A DNA stretch of 34,980 bases from an uncultured Pelagibacteraceae bacterium (GTDB taxonomy: Bacteria; Pseudomonadota; Alphaproteobacteria; Pelagibacterales; Pelagibacteraceae), in assembly GCA_902631135.1 (NCBI GenBank), contig CACOXL010000005.1, forward strand, positions 1 to 34,980, written 5' to 3'. The notes below the pieces were generated by a model. That model ran no database searches. It had not been told where the DNA came from and worked only from the letters and a program-made list of their open reading frames with translations. This document shows positions 21,663 to 31,902 of the stretch, in pieces. The translations under genes were made by a program, and so were the position numbers. Position 1 is the stretch's first letter, and each line of letters starts with the position of its first letter.

Positions 21663-24518
21663 ATGATTAAAAAGATAGTTATTAAGGGAGCAAAAGAACA
21701 CAATTTAAAGAATATTTCTTTAGAAATTCCAAAAGACAAATTTATAGTGATTACTGGATTATCTGGCTCAGGAAAATCTTCTTTAGCTTTTGATACCGTT
21801 TATGCAGAAGGCCAAAGGCGCTACGTAGAAAGTTTATCAGCCTATGCAAGACAGTTTTTAGATAAAATGAAAAAACCTAATGTTGACTTGATAGAGGGTT
21901 TAAGTCCTGCAATTTCTATAGAACAAAAAAATACCTCAAAAAATCCTAGGTCAACAGTTGCAACTGTTACTGAAATTTATGATTATATGAGAGTTTTATA
22001 TGCTAGAGCAGGAATACCTTATTCTCCATTTACAGGAAAGCCTATAGAGTCTCAAACTATTACTCAAATTGTAGATAGAATTAAACAATTACCCAAAAAA
22101 GCTACAATTCATCTTTTTGCTCCAGTCGTAAGAGGAAGAAAGGGAGAATATAAAAAAGAAATTTTGAATTATAAAAAAAGAGGTTTTAGAAAAATAAAAA
22201 TTGATGATGTATTATATGATATTGATAAAGTTCCAGATTTAAATAAGAAAATTAAACACGATATATCCATTTTAGTTGATAGGATAGTTCTTAACTCGTC
22301 TCTAGGAAATAGATTAGCAGAAAGTGTTGAAACATCTGTGAATTTGGCAAATGGTTTAATATTTGTTGAATATGAAGATGAAACTTTACCTAAAAAATAT
22401 AGAAAAATAGAAAAATTAATTTTTTCAACTAAATTTGCTTGTCCAGAAAGTGGTTTTACTATTGAAGAAATAGAACCTAGATTATTTTCTTTTAATAGTC
22501 CTTTTGGAGCTTGTGAAGAGTGTGAGGGAATTGGAATAAAATTAAATGTAGATCCTAATTTAGTAATCCCCAATGAAAAAAAAAGTATAGCTGATGGTGC
22601 TATTGAGCCTTGGGCAAAAACAACTACTCTATATTATGCTCAAACTTTATCATCTTTAGCTAAACATTATAATTTTTCACTAGAGGAAAAATGGTCTAAA
22701 CTTTCAAAAAAAATTAAAGATATTATACTTTATGGGTCTGATGATGAGGAAATTAAATTTGTATATGATGATGGATATGAAAAATACTCTCATAAAAAGA
22801 CATTCGAGGGTGTTATTAATAATCTTGAAAGAAGATATCTTGAAACCGATAGTGATTGGAAAAGAGAAGAAATTGCGCAATATCAATCTGATACTAAATG
22901 CGAAAGATGTAATGGCCATAGATTAAAAGATGAGGCTTTATGTGTAAAAATCGACAATTTGCATATAAGTGAAGTAACTGAGAAATCGATTTTTGATGCT
23001 GCTAAATGGTTTGAAAATTTAAAAAATAAACTTGATAAAAGACAATTTAAAATTGCAGAACATATATTGAAAGAAATAAATGAAAGATTAAACTTTTTGC
23101 TTAATGTTGGGCTTGATTATCTAACTCTATCACGTGAGTCTGGTACCTTATCTGGAGGTGAAGCGCAAAGAATTAGGTTAGCATCACAAATAGGATCTGG
23201 TTTAACAGGTGTACTTTATGTTTTGGATGAACCATCAATTGGACTTCATCAAAAAGATAATGTTAAACTTATAAATGCATTAAAAAGGCTGAGAGATTTA
23301 GGTAACACCGTCATTGTTGTTGAACATGATACCGAAACTATGGAAAATGCAGATCATATAGTTGATTTGGGACCTGAGGCGGGTAATAAAGGTGGGGAAA
23401 TAGTTGCTCAAGGAACCTATAAAGAAATAAGTCAAAATAAAAATAGTATAACTGGTAAATATCTCTCAAATAAATTCAAAATTAATGTACCTACAAAAAG
23501 AAGATTGGCAAAAAATGGAAGATTTTTAGAAATTAGTGGTGCTACTGGAAATAATTTAAATAATGTAAATTTAAAAATACCATTAGGAAGTTTAACTTGC
23601 GTTACAGGTGTATCTGGAAGTGGTAAATCTACTTTAATTTTACAAACTTTGTATAATGCTTTAAATCTTACTTTAAATAATAATAAATCCAGAAAAATAC
23701 CAAAACCATTTAAAAACTTTAAAGGAATAGAACTTATTGACAAAGTAATTGATATAGATCAATCACCAATTGGTAGAACACCAAGATCCAATCCAGCTAC
23801 TTATACTGGTGCTTTCGGACCAATTAGAGATTGGTTTACAAGTCTACCAGAATCAAAATCTCGAGGTTATAAACCTGGAAGATTTTCATTCAATGTAAAA
23901 GGTGGAAGATGTGAAGCTTGTGAGGGTGATGGTGTAATTACGTATGAAATGCACTTTCTTCCAGACGTATATATCCAATGTGATGAATGTAAAGGAACTC
24001 GATATAATAGAGAAACATTAGAAATAAAATTTAAAGATAAAAGTATTGCTGATGTTTTAAATATGACCGTAGATGAAGGATGTGATTATTTTGAAAATAT
24101 TTCTAATATCAAATCTAAGTTACTTACATTAAAAAAAGTTGGTTTAGGTTATATAAAAATTGGTCAACAAGCTACTACCCTATCTGGAGGTGAAGCTCAA
24201 AGAATTAAACTTGCTAAAGAGCTCTCGAAAAGATCCACGGGTAGAACAATGTATATACTTGATGAACCAACAACTGGTTTGCATCAACATGATATAAAAA
24301 AATTACTTGAAATTCTTCATACTTTTGTTGCTTTGGGGAATACTGTAGTAGTTATAGAACACAACCTAGATGTAATTAAAACCGCAGACTATATTGTTGA
24401 TATGGGGCCCGAAGGTGGTGTTAAGGGTGGTAAAATTATCGCAGAAGGCAAACCAGAGGAAATATGTCAAATTAATACAAGCTATACTGGGAAATTTTTA
24501 AAACATCTCCTAAACTAA
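21663..24518 (+). CDS. uvrA: Excinuclease ABC subunit A
   Basis: The 951-residue ABC-type ATPase recognises bulky DNA lesions in nucleotide excision repair. Both ATPase sites are intact: Walker [10 protein letters not shown] near residue 32 and GVSGSGKST near 650, with signature motifs [13 protein letters not shown] and [13 protein letters not shown] and the Walker [12 protein letters not shown] and [11 protein letters not shown]. Zinc modules are CERCNGH and [16 protein letters not shown]. The first module reads CPESG rather than CPxCG before the conserved [19 protein letters not shown], a change I believe is common in Alphaproteobacteria. Length is normal. It diverges from ssb. Confidence 0.98.
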   Translation: MIKKIVIKGAKEHNLKNISLEIPKDKFIVITGLSGSGKSSLAFDTVYAEGQRRYVESLSAYARQFLDKMKKPNVDLIEGLSPAISIEQKNTSKNPRSTVATVTEIYDYMRVLYARAGIPYSPFTGKPIESQTITQIVDRIKQLPKKATIHLFAPVVRGRKGEYKKEILNYKKRGFRKIKIDDVLYDIDKVPDLNKKIKHDISILVDRIVLNSSLGNRLAESVETSVNLANGLIFVEYEDETLPKKYRKIEKLIFSTKFACPESGFTIEEIEPRLFSFNSPFGACEECEGIGIKLNVDPNLVIPNEKKSIADGAIEPWAKTTTLYYAQTLSSLAKHYNFSLEEKWSKLSKKIKDIILYGSDDEEIKFVYDDGYEKYSHKKTFEGVINNLERRYLETDSDWKREEIAQYQSDTKCERCNGHRLKDEALCVKIDNLHISEVTEKSIFDAAKWFENLKNKLDKRQFKIAEHILKEINERLNFLLNVGLDYLTLSRESGTLSGGEAQRIRLASQIGSGLTGVLYVLDEPSIGLHQKDNVKLINALKRLRDLGNTVIVVEHDTETMENADHIVDLGPEAGNKGGEIVAQGTYKEISQNKNSITGKYLSNKFKINVPTKRRLAKNGRFLEISGATGNNLNNVNLKIPLGSLTCVTGVSGSGKSTLILQTLYNALNLTLNNNKSRKIPKPFKNFKGIELIDKVIDIDQSPIGRTPRSNPATYTGAFGPIRDWFTSLPESKSRGYKPGRFSFNVKGGRCEACEGDGVITYEMHFLPDVYIQCDECKGTRYNRETLEIKFKDKSIADVLNMTVDEGCDYFENISNIKSKLLTLKKVGLGYIKIGQQATTLSGGEAQRIKLAKELSKRSTGRTMYILDEPTTGLHQHDIKKLLEILHTFVALGNTVVVIEHNLDVIKTADYIVDMGPEGGVKGGKIIAEGKPEEICQINTSYTGKFLKHLLN

Positions 24519-24565
24519 ACAAAAATAATAGTTAAAATTTAATAGATTTAGTATATAAAATTATC

Positions 24566-25168
24566 ATGAGTAATTTGTTATCTTCATTGTCTAAAACTGT
24601 ACATGCATCATTAGCTCTTGCTATCATTTTATTTTTAGGACTTTTTTATCAAAATGATGGCTTTGCCTTTGATAGAATTTTTTGGAGCTGGGTAGCAAGA
24701 TATACACACGTTGTTGTTGGAATAATGTGGATAGGTTTGCTGTGGTATTTTAATTTTGTTCAAATTCCAAATATGACAAAAATTCCAGACGAGCAAAAAC
24801 CTGCTATTGGAAAGGTTATAGCTCCTGCAGCACTATTTTATTTCAGATGGGCAGCTGCTTTTACAATTTTATCTGGATTAATTTTAGCAGGTCTAAATGG
24901 TTATTTACACGATGCTATGACTTTAAGCATTGGATCAGCAATACCTAAACATACTGCTATAGGGATAGGAATGTGGCTTGGTATAATCATGGCATTCAAT
25001 GTTTGGTTTGTTATTTGGCCAAATCAAAAAAGAGCCTTAGGAATTGTAGATTGTGAGCCTGATGTAAAAGCTAGATCTGCAAAAACAGCAATGCTTTTTT
25101 CAAGAACAAATACTTTGCTATCATTACCAATGCTTTTAAGTATGGTGGCAGCTCAAAATTTATATTAA
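24566..25168 (+). CDS. Urate hydroxylase (PuuD) N-terminal-like membrane protein
   Basis: The 200-residue product has five or so hydrophobic segments and matches the membrane domain of PuuD-type urate oxidases: RYTHVVVGIMWIGLLWYFNF near residues 45-64, FYFRWAAAFTILSGL, and GIGMWLGIIMAFNVWFVIWP near the C terminus. Full PuuD is about twice as long and ends in a cytochrome c domain, which is absent here (no CxxCH), so electron transfer would need a partner or the protein does something else. It starts 47 bp after uvrA and converges with secF with a 4-bp stop overlap. Urate activity is unproven. Confidence 0.75.
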   Translation: MSNLLSSLSKTVHASLALAIILFLGLFYQNDGFAFDRIFWSWVARYTHVVVGIMWIGLLWYFNFVQIPNMTKIPDEQKPAIGKVIAPAALFYFRWAAAFTILSGLILAGLNGYLHDAMTLSIGSAIPKHTAIGIGMWLGIIMAFNVWFVIWPNQKRALGIVDCEPDVKARSAKTAMLFSRTNTLLSLPMLLSMVAAQNLY

Positions 25169-26046
25169 TCTTCTTCTCTAAGAACAGTTTTTTGAGATAC
25201 ATTCAATCTTACAAGAACTGTGTTTGCTATATATATTGAAGAATAAGTACCAAAGATAACTCCAAAAATCATTGCTAATGAAAATCCTTTTAAAATTTCA
25301 CCTCCAAAAAAAAATATAGATAATAATGCTAATAAAGTAGTTATGGATGTAATTAATGTTCTTGATAGAGTTTCGTTGATTGAAATATTTGTGAGTTCAT
25401 AAATCTTAATATCTGAATATTTTCTTAAATTTTCTCTGACTCTATCAAAAATCACTACAGTATCGTTCATGGAATAACCCACTATTGTTAATACTGCTGC
25501 TATTATTGATAAATTGATTTCAAGTCCTAGTAATGAAAATAAACCTAAAGTGACAATCACATCATGAAATAAGGCGAGAATTGCTCCTAGACTAAACTGC
25601 CATTCAAATCTAATCCATATATAAATTAACATCAAAGCCAATGCTACTGAGATAGCTATAATTCCAGATCTTAATAATTCTGAGCTTACTTTTGGTCCAA
25701 CATTTTCTACTCTTCGAAAATTAAAATTATTTCCAAAGGATTTATCAAAATTTAACTTAATTTCTTCAATAATATTTTTATTAGTATTATTTTCAAATTT
25801 TATTAAAAAATCAGTTTTATTACCAAAATTTTTTACAGAAATATCTCCAAGATTCATTTGGCTCATTGTATCTCTAAGAGATGAAACATTTATTTTTGAG
25901 TCATTAGATCTTAATTCAATTAGCGTACCTCCTTTAAAATCAATCCCAAAGTTTAATCCCTTAAAAGATAGTAGCAATAATGAAATAATTACTAATGATA
26001 TAGAAAGTATATTAAATTGATTATAATATTTATTAAACGCTATCAT
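25165..26046 (-). CDS. secF: Protein translocase subunit SecF
   Basis: The 293-residue RND-type membrane protein shows the SecF signature GLNFGIDFKGGTLIEL near residue 31. A first periplasmic domain follows, then five further membrane segments including LGLEINLSIIAAVLTIVGYSMNDTVVIFDRVREN. With SecD it uses the proton gradient to pull exported proteins out of the SecYEG channel. It begins directly after the secD stop with no gap. Its stop overlaps that of the convergent PuuD-like gene. Confidence 0.97.
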   Translation of the reverse strand: MIAFNKYYNQFNILSISLVIISLLLLSFKGLNFGIDFKGGTLIELRSNDSKINVSSLRDTMSQMNLGDISVKNFGNKTDFLIKFENNTNKNIIEEIKLNFDKSFGNNFNFRRVENVGPKVSSELLRSGIIAISVALALMLIYIWIRFEWQFSLGAILALFHDVIVTLGLFSLLGLEINLSIIAAVLTIVGYSMNDTVVIFDRVRENLRKYSDIKIYELTNISINETLSRTLITSITTLLALLSIFFFGGEILKGFSLAMIFGVIFGTYSSIYIANTVLVRLNVSQKTVLREED

Positions 26047-27600
26047 TTATATTAAGTTCTCTTTTTCTTTATTTTTTGAAATATATAAAACTGTTAATAA
26101 TCGAGCAATGAAATACACTGAAAAAAGTGTTGTAAAAATACCAATACCCAGCGTCAAAGAAAAACCTTTTATTGGACCTGAGCCCATAAAAAATAAAATA
26201 ATAGCAGCTAATAAGGTTGTTATATTTGCATCCAGAATAGCAGTTCGTGACTTTGTATAACCACTGTCAAAGGCAATTAGACTATTTTTTTCATTTTTTA
26301 ATTCCTCTTTAATTCTTTCAAAAATTAAAACATTGGCATCTACAGCCATACCTACTGTTAAAATAATTCCAGCTATTCCTGGTAAAGTTAAAGTTGCCTC
26401 AAATATCGTTAAAACTCCTATTAAAAGGAATAAATTTAATATTAAAGCAAAATTTGTTATTAATCCAAAAATTTTATATTTTATTAAAATAAACATTACA
26501 ACCAAGATAAATCCTATTATCAAAGCGAATATACCTGCATTAATTGAGTCTTGTCCTAAATCAGGACCAACTGTTCTTTCTTCAATAATATTTAATGGAG
26601 CTGGTAAAGCTCCTGATCTTAATAATAAGGCTAGATCAGTAGCTGTTTGAAAAGTAAAACCTCCACTTATTTGTCCATTACCACTAGCTATAGTGTCTCG
26701 AATAACTGGAGCACTAATAATTTTTCCATCTAAAACTATTGCAAGTTGTTTTCCAATACCTGTAGAGGTAGCTTTACCAAATCTTTTTGCTCCCACTCTG
26801 TCCAAAGTAAAAGTTACAACAGTTTCATTCGTTTCGCTATCCATTCTAGGTTGGGCATCTAGAAGATTATCACCGCTAAGAATTATTCTTTTACTTACAT
26901 TGGCTTCATCAATGCCATCTTCAAATTTTAATTTTTCAACACCAAAAGAATCATTGTCACTATTTGAAACAAATCTAAATGTTAAGTTTGCAGTTTTACC
27001 AAGTAAGGATTTTATTCTCATCGGATCATCTAATCCAGGTAATTCGACTAATATTCTATCATTTCCTCTTTTGAGAATATTAGGTTCATTCGTACCTATT
27101 TCATCTATTCTACGTCTAACAATTTCTAAAGCTTGATCTTGAGAAGAAACTTTCAGTTGTACTAAACCTTGTTTGGAATAATAAACATTAAATTTATTTT
27201 CATTTTCAATGATTTCAAATTCATGAGATTTAAATCTTGGATAGTAAACATTAAATGGGCTGTTTTCGTCTTTAAAATCATCTAAAATGATTTGTTTAAA
27301 ACTTTCATCTACTTCAAATGAAATTATCTGTTTATCAATTTTATAGTTTTTTAATCTAATATTTTTTTCTTTAAAATGATTTCGAATTATAATTATAAAA
27401 TTTTGAAGTTTTTGGTCTACAACTGGATTGTTATCAATTTCTAATAATAAATACGAGCCACCTTGTAAATCAAGACCTAGATTAATTTTTTTATCAAAGA
27501 AAGAATTATCAAATTTGAATAAATTTGATGAAGCAATTAGAATAAAAAATAATGAAATTAAAGTTATGAATATTATTCTTAATTTTGAAAAGTATAACAC
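26047..27600 (-). CDS. secD: Protein translocase subunit SecD
   Basis: The 517-residue protein has an N-terminal membrane helix, the GLDLQGGSYLLLEID signature near residue 42, and a large periplasmic domain with EIVRRRIDEIGTNEP and RILVELPGLDDP. It ends in a membrane domain with GIAGIILTVGMAVDANVLIFERI and KGFSLTLGIGIFTT. It is the main periplasmic part of SecDF. Length is shorter than E. coli SecD but usual for Alphaproteobacteria. It lies between yajC (17 bp gap) and secF. Confidence 0.97.
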   Translation of the reverse strand: MLYFSKLRIIFITLISLFFILIASSNLFKFDNSFFDKKINLGLDLQGGSYLLLEIDNNPVVDQKLQNFIIIIRNHFKEKNIRLKNYKIDKQIISFEVDESFKQIILDDFKDENSPFNVYYPRFKSHEFEIIENENKFNVYYSKQGLVQLKVSSQDQALEIVRRRIDEIGTNEPNILKRGNDRILVELPGLDDPMRIKSLLGKTANLTFRFVSNSDNDSFGVEKLKFEDGIDEANVSKRIILSGDNLLDAQPRMDSETNETVVTFTLDRVGAKRFGKATSTGIGKQLAIVLDGKIISAPVIRDTIASGNGQISGGFTFQTATDLALLLRSGALPAPLNIIEERTVGPDLGQDSINAGIFALIIGFILVVMFILIKYKIFGLITNFALILNLFLLIGVLTIFEATLTLPGIAGIILTVGMAVDANVLIFERIKEELKNEKNSLIAFDSGYTKSRTAILDANITTLLAAIILFFMGSGPIKGFSLTLGIGIFTTLFSVYFIARLLTVLYISKNKEKENLI

Positions 27601-27617
27601 TTTGATCTTATTAAAAA

Positions 27618-27905
27618 TTATTTCTTAACTTCAGAAGAATTCATTAAGCTTTGTACGCCTGTTCCTCTAATAACTTCTACTGTAACATTTTCAGCGATTT
27701 CAACTTCTATTTTGTCATTATCAATAATTCTCTGAATTGTTCCTGTTATTCCACCAGATGTAACAACCTTGTCACCTTTTTTTAAATTTTCAACCATTGC
27801 CTTATGTTCTTTAACTTTTTTTTGTTGAGGTCTAATCAAGAAAAAATAAAAAATAACAAAAATTAATATTAAAGGTATAAATTGTCCTATTCCACTGCTT
27901 TCCAT
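27618..27905 (-). CDS. yajC: Preprotein translocase subunit YajC
   Basis: The 95-residue protein has one N-terminal membrane helix ending FLIRPQQKK, the YajC signature, and a soluble domain with LKKGDKVVTSGGITGTI and VEVEIAENVTVEV. YajC binds SecDF and supports export and membrane insertion. It precedes secD in the usual yajC-secD-secF order and lies 54 bp downstream of serS. Confidence 0.95.
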   Translation of the reverse strand: MESSGIGQFIPLILIFVIFYFFLIRPQQKKVKEHKAMVENLKKGDKVVTSGGITGTIQRIIDNDKIEVEIAENVTVEVIRGTGVQSLMNSSEVKK

Positions 27906-27959
27906 AAAACTCCTTAATTAAAAATGAATTTCTATACTAAATAAAGATCGAAAACAACT

Positions 27960-29219
27960 TTAATTGATTACAATTTTTTCTAAATTATTCATATAGGGCT
28001 TTAATATTTTTGGGATATTTATAGATCCATCCTTTTGTTGGTAATTTTCTAAAACTGCTATTAGAGTTCTCCCTATAGCTAAACCGCTTCCATTAAGAGT
28101 GCCAACAAATACTGTTTCATTTTTTTCATTTTTATATCTAGATTTCATTCTAACAGCTTGAAAAGTTGAGCATGAAGAGCATGAAGAAATTTCTCTATAT
28201 CTACCTTCAGATGGTATCCAAACTTCTATATCATATGTTTTTTCAGCACTAAAACCCATATCGCCACTACAAAGAATAATCTTACGATAAGGCAGCTCTA
28301 AAAGATCTAATATGTCAGTAGCACATTTGGTCATACGTTCTAATTCATCTAAACATTTATTTTGTTCAACTATACTAACCATTTCAACTTTGTAAAATTG
28401 GTGTTGTCTAATCATTCCTTTTGTATCTTTTCCATAACTTCCTGCTTCTTTTCTAAAACAAGGGGTTGATGCTACAAATCTCATTGGAAGATTTTTTCTG
28501 TTTATTATTTTATCCCTTGCTATATTAGTTAAAATTACTTCTGCAGTTGGAATCAAAAATTTTCTATCTGTACCCTCCTCAAGTTTTAATTCAAATTGAT
28601 CATTTTCAAATTTAGGAAGTTGACCAGTACCAAACATTGTGCTTTCGGATGCCAATAATGGTGGAGAGATTTCTTCATACCCATTTTGTAAAATATGAGT
28701 ATCTAACATAAAGTTAGATAGAGCGCGTTCAAGCAAAGCTAATTTATTTTTAACAAATACAAATCTTGATCCGGTTGTTTTTGTAGCTAAATCAAAATCT
28801 AGCATATTCAAATTTTCCCCTAATTCATAATGAGATTTAGGTTTAAAATCAAAATTCGGTATTTTTCCTGATTTAGAAACTTCAACATTGCTACTCTCAT
28901 CTTTGCCAATAGGAACATCTGGGTGAGGTATATTTGGTATATTTGATAAAATCTGATCTAATTCTAATTTAATTCTTTTTTGTTCTTCATTCAATTTTTC
29001 AATTTCAAAAGAAATTTTTTTTGATTTTTCAAAAAGTGATTTATCCTTAGATTTTGAAATATCTTTTTTTTCTTTCTCTAAGTTTTCTTTTTTTTGAATA
29101 AATTCTCTATTTAATTGATCTAAATTTTCTAATTTATCAAAATCAATATTTAAATTTCTTTTTTCTAAAGATTTTTTAAAAGATTTAAAATCTTTTCTAA
29201 TTTCTTTAAGATTATGCAT
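27960..29219 (-). CDS. serS: Seryl-tRNA synthetase
   Basis: The 419-residue class II synthetase has an N-terminal coiled-coil arm (about 25-105, very Lys/Glu-rich) that grips the long variable arm of tRNA-Ser; such a tRNA is encoded at 12213-12302. The catalytic core has TAEVILTN, motif 2 TPCFRKEAGSYG followed by GMIRQHQFYKVEM, and motif 3 GSGLAIGRTLIAVLENYQ. Length is standard. It overlaps tatC by 8 bp. Confidence 0.97.
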   Translation of the reverse strand: MHNLKEIRKDFKSFKKSLEKRNLNIDFDKLENLDQLNREFIQKKENLEKEKKDISKSKDKSLFEKSKKISFEIEKLNEEQKRIKLELDQILSNIPNIPHPDVPIGKDESSNVEVSKSGKIPNFDFKPKSHYELGENLNMLDFDLATKTTGSRFVFVKNKLALLERALSNFMLDTHILQNGYEEISPPLLASESTMFGTGQLPKFENDQFELKLEEGTDRKFLIPTAEVILTNIARDKIINRKNLPMRFVASTPCFRKEAGSYGKDTKGMIRQHQFYKVEMVSIVEQNKCLDELERMTKCATDILDLLELPYRKIILCSGDMGFSAEKTYDIEVWIPSEGRYREISSCSSCSTFQAVRMKSRYKNEKNETVFVGTLNGSGLAIGRTLIAVLENYQQKDGSINIPKILKPYMNNLEKIVIN

Positions 29220-29982
29220 CTTTATCTTTTAAATTTTTGTTTTCTATAAATTTTACTGAAAATATAGACAATTCATATAAAATTAATAAAGGAATTGCCA
29301 ACCCTATTTGAGTAATTGGGTCTGGAGGTGTTAACAAAGCTGCTGCTGCAAAAATAATAACAACAACATATTTTCTTCTTTCTTTCAAAAACAGAGAATC
29401 AACAATTCCAATTCTTGCTAATAAACTAAGTACAACAGGTAATTGAAAACTTATTCCAAAAGCAAAAATAAGTTTCATAACTAAAGATAAATATTCATTT
29501 ACTTTAGCTTCAAGTTGAATTGGTAAATTTGTTGAAAGCCCACTACTTTCAAATGATAAAAAAAACTTTATTGCTAAAGGCATTACCAAATAATAAACAA
29601 GCATACCTCCTAAAAAAAATAATATAGGTGTTAAAACTAAATAAGGTAAAATTGCAATTTTCTCATGTTTATAAAGACCAGGTGCAATAAATTTCCAAAT
29701 TTGCATTAAAATAAATGGACATGTAATAAAAAATGCAGTGAAAAAAGATACTTTTAAATAAGTTAAAAAAGTCTCTTGAAGAGCGGTAAAAATCAATCTT
29801 CTTTGAGATCCATCATTTTGAACAGCTTTTGCAAATGGTTCTACTAAAAAACCATAAATATGTTCAGCAAAAAAATAACATCCAATAAAAAAAATTATCA
29901 AAAAAATAAAGCTATTAATTAACCTTTTTCTTAATTCAGCCAAATGACTTATAAAACTATTTTCATTAACATCATGATTCAT
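29212..29982 (-). CDS. tatC: Sec-independent translocase protein TatC
   Basis: The 256-residue protein has six membrane helices. The N-terminal SFISHLAELRKRL motif forms part of the twin-arginine signal-binding site, and the Glu of LQETFLTYLKVSFF aligns with the conserved signal-contacting residue in the first periplasmic/cytoplasmic loop region. TPPDPITQIGLAIPLLILYE closes the family core. It recognises folded Tat substrates with TatB and builds the pore with TatA. It overlaps tatB by 11 bp and serS by 8 bp. Confidence 0.97.
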   Translation of the reverse strand: MNHDVNENSFISHLAELRKRLINSFIFLIIFFIGCYFFAEHIYGFLVEPFAKAVQNDGSQRRLIFTALQETFLTYLKVSFFTAFFITCPFILMQIWKFIAPGLYKHEKIAILPYLVLTPILFFLGGMLVYYLVMPLAIKFFLSFESSGLSTNLPIQLEAKVNEYLSLVMKLIFAFGISFQLPVVLSLLARIGIVDSLFLKERRKYVVVIIFAAAALLTPPDPITQIGLAIPLLILYELSIFSVKFIENKNLKDKDA

Positions 29983-30184
29983 TATTTTTATCTTCTTTTT
30001 TGTCTATATTATTTTCTTCAAGATCAATATTAGAAACGTCTTTTTGAATGTTATTAACGTATTTTTTTGCTGTTCCAATCCAAGAACCTACTTTTTTTAA
30101 CATTATTGGAAAATCTTTAGGTCCAAGTACAATAATAGCTAAAGCTACTATAATTAAAATCTCAAACCAACCAATAGTAGGCAT
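29972..30184 (-). CDS. tatB: Sec-independent translocase protein TatB
   Basis: The 70-residue protein has a single N-terminal membrane helix within GWFEILIIVALAIIVLGPKDFP and an amphipathic helix, followed by an acidic, Asn-rich tail. The Glu early in the helix (GWFE) and the GPKDFP hinge mark it as TatB rather than TatA. It is short compared with the 140-170 residues of E. coli TatB, but short forms occur in streamlined genomes. It lies 5 bp after tatA. Confidence 0.9.
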   Translation of the reverse strand: MPTIGWFEILIIVALAIIVLGPKDFPIMLKKVGSWIGTAKKYVNNIQKDVSNIDLEENNIDKKEDKNNES

Positions 30185-30189
30185 GTGAT

Positions 30190-30390
30190 TTATTCTTTTT
30201 TATTTGAGTCTTGATTATCTTCGGAAATATTTTTGGGCTCTTGTTCATCAGTAGCATCTGATGCCATTCCCTTTTTAAAACTTTTAATACCTTTGGCAAC
30301 ATCACCCATAAGACTAGATATCTTGCCTCTTCCAAATAATAATACAACTAGTATTACAACTATCGCTATTTGCCAAATTCCTATACTCAT
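30190..30390 (-). CDS. tatA: Sec-independent translocase protein TatA
   Basis: The 66-residue protein has an N-terminal membrane helix [19 protein letters not shown], the Gly hinge (FGRGKIS), an amphipathic helix with [13 protein letters not shown] and a charged tail. This is the standard TatA layout, forming the translocation pore for folded proteins. It is the first tat gene of the cluster and lies 64 bp after scpB, so it may have its own promoter. Confidence 0.95.
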   Translation of the reverse strand: MSIGIWQIAIVVILVVLLFGRGKISSLMGDVAKGIKSFKKGMASDATDEQEPKNISEDNQDSNKKE

Positions 30391-30405
30391 AGAAACCTTA
30401 TATCT

Positions 30406-30426
30406 CTTTTAACAATGTTTTAAAAG
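30406..30426. repeat. Small dyad between scpB and tatA
   Basis: CTTTTAA (30406-30412) and TTAAAAG (30420-30426) form a 7-bp stem with a 7-nt loop. It lies 15 bp upstream of the tatA start on its coding strand, in the only sizeable gap between serS and dgt. It may be a weak terminator after scpB or a leader hairpin. Confidence 0.35.
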
Positions 30427-30454
30427 TGACTTTTTTTAATTTTTAAAAAAAAAT

Positions 30455-31156
30455 TTATTTTTTTTCATCAGTATCAAGAGTGCTACTTAACATTTCATCA
30501 ATATTTGAATAAATATCTTCTTTTTTATCCTCTTGCTTTTCTTTATAAAATTTACCTGTTCCAAATATAGCATTATCAATGTTTGTACTATCGATCAATC
30601 CAGCTGCACCCAGTTCATCAACAGTTGGTAAATCAGATAATTTTTGTAAATTAAAATGACTTAAAAAAACATCTGTTGTGACATATTGAATTGGTTTGCC
30701 TGGAACATCTTTTCTCCCACCTGGTTTTACCCAATCCAACTCCATTAAAATTTCAATTGTGTTTGTGCCAAAAGCCACACCTCTAATTTCCTCAATTTCA
30801 GATCTAGTAACAGGTTGGTGGTAAACAATAATTGCTAATGTTTCAATTGCAGCTTTAGATAATTTTTTTTCTACAGTTTTTTCTTGAGACATTAAATTTG
30901 ATAAATTTGCAGAAGTTCTAAATGACCATTTTTTTGAAATACAAACCAAACTTATGCCACGCGTAGAATATTCTTTTTGTAATTTTTCTAAAATTTTTTG
31001 AACATTTGCTTTTTTAGAAATTTTACTTTCAATAGTACTTACATCTAAAGGTTCTGCTGCAGCAAAAACAATAGCTTCTATTTCTTTTTCAATTTGAGAC
31101 GATTTCGATGGAAAATTGATTATATTATTTTCTTTATTTATTTTTTTTTTTATCAT
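30455..31156 (-). CDS. scpB: Segregation and condensation protein B
   Basis: The 233-residue protein has the two winged-helix domains of ScpB: EIEAIVFAAAEPLDVSTIE opens the first, and AAIETLAIIVYHQPVTRSEIEEIRG lies in the second. KPIQYVTTDVFLSHFNL and DELGAAGLIDS follow. ScpB dimers bind ScpA to bridge SMC heads in the condensin complex. The C-terminal tail is acidic/Lys-rich. It overlaps scpA by 4 bp. The smc gene is not in this window. Confidence 0.95.
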   Translation of the reverse strand: MIKKKINKENNIINFPSKSSQIEKEIEAIVFAAAEPLDVSTIESKISKKANVQKILEKLQKEYSTRGISLVCISKKWSFRTSANLSNLMSQEKTVEKKLSKAAIETLAIIVYHQPVTRSEIEEIRGVAFGTNTIEILMELDWVKPGGRKDVPGKPIQYVTTDVFLSHFNLQKLSDLPTVDELGAAGLIDSTNIDNAIFGTGKFYKEKQEDKKEDIYSNIDEMLSSTLDTDEKK

Positions 31157-31893
31157 TTATTTTCTCTTATATAGATATCATCAAAAAGTTTTTTTTGTTT
31201 AATCTTTAAATTTCCCTCTTTGACCAATTCTAATGAGCCTGCAAAGATACCAGCTCTACCAGTGCTTTTGTATTTTAAATCTTTTCTAAAACTTACTGGA
31301 ATTAGTTCATCCAGTTTTTTCCAATCTAAAAGCTTACCAAAAAAATTTTTAATTGTTTTAATGCCTTCTTCAGCTGTAAAAACTGGTAATTTAGGAATAT
31401 TAATTCTTTGAAAATCTTTAGTCATAATAATTGATGAATATATTTTTAATAATTCATAAAGACTTAATTTATATTCACTATTATAAATAGGACGAAAGCC
31501 ACTTTTTGCGCCTCTTGATCTAATTTCTCTTCCTAATCTTTTTCTTTTTAACATTTGTTCAGATAATAATCTTATTAATTCCAATTTTTTAAGTTGTAAT
31601 TTTAATTTATCTGCAACTTCTTGAACTTTAAATTCTTCCTCAGGAGTTCCTGGTAATAATAATTTTGACTTTAAATAAGCCAACCATGTAGCCATTAACA
31701 AATATTCAGATGCAATTTCTAAATTTAGATTTTTTTCCTCTGTAATAAATTCATAAAATTGATCTGCTAATTTTGTTATAGAAATATTTTCTAAGTTTAC
31801 TTTTTGAGCTTTTGCCAAATCAAGTAAAACTTCTAAAGACCCATTATAATTTTCTATATCAACATTAAACAATGTAGAATCATTTTCTGACAT
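31153..31893 (-). CDS. scpA: Segregation and condensation protein A
   Basis: The 246-residue kleisin starts with FNVDIENYNGSLEVLLDLA, the ScpA N-terminal signature that contacts the SMC neck. It continues with EYLLMATWLAYLKSKLLLP and ends in a winged-helix-like region that contacts the SMC head. It is the bridge subunit of the SMC-ScpAB complex for chromosome compaction and segregation. It lies 9 bp after nagZ and overlaps scpB by 4 bp. Confidence 0.96.
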   Translation of the reverse strand: MSENDSTLFNVDIENYNGSLEVLLDLAKAQKVNLENISITKLADQFYEFITEEKNLNLEIASEYLLMATWLAYLKSKLLLPGTPEEEFKVQEVADKLKLQLKKLELIRLLSEQMLKRKRLGREIRSRGAKSGFRPIYNSEYKLSLYELLKIYSSIIMTKDFQRINIPKLPVFTAEEGIKTIKNFFGKLLDWKKLDELIPVSFRKDLKYKSTGRAGIFAGSLELVKEGNLKIKQKKLFDDIYIRENK

Positions 31894-31902
31894 AAATCAA
31901 TA

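Noticed and set aside
21663..24518. Missing Cys in the first UvrA zinc module (CPESG)
   Set aside because: I believe this Cys to Ser form is common in alphaproteobacterial UvrA, so not treated as novel; unlike the Tgt case, the other zinc modules are intact.
30162..30347. 61-codon minus-strand ORF across tatA
   Set aside because: It is a frame-shifted reading of tatA and the tatA/tatB junction; TatA itself is well supported.
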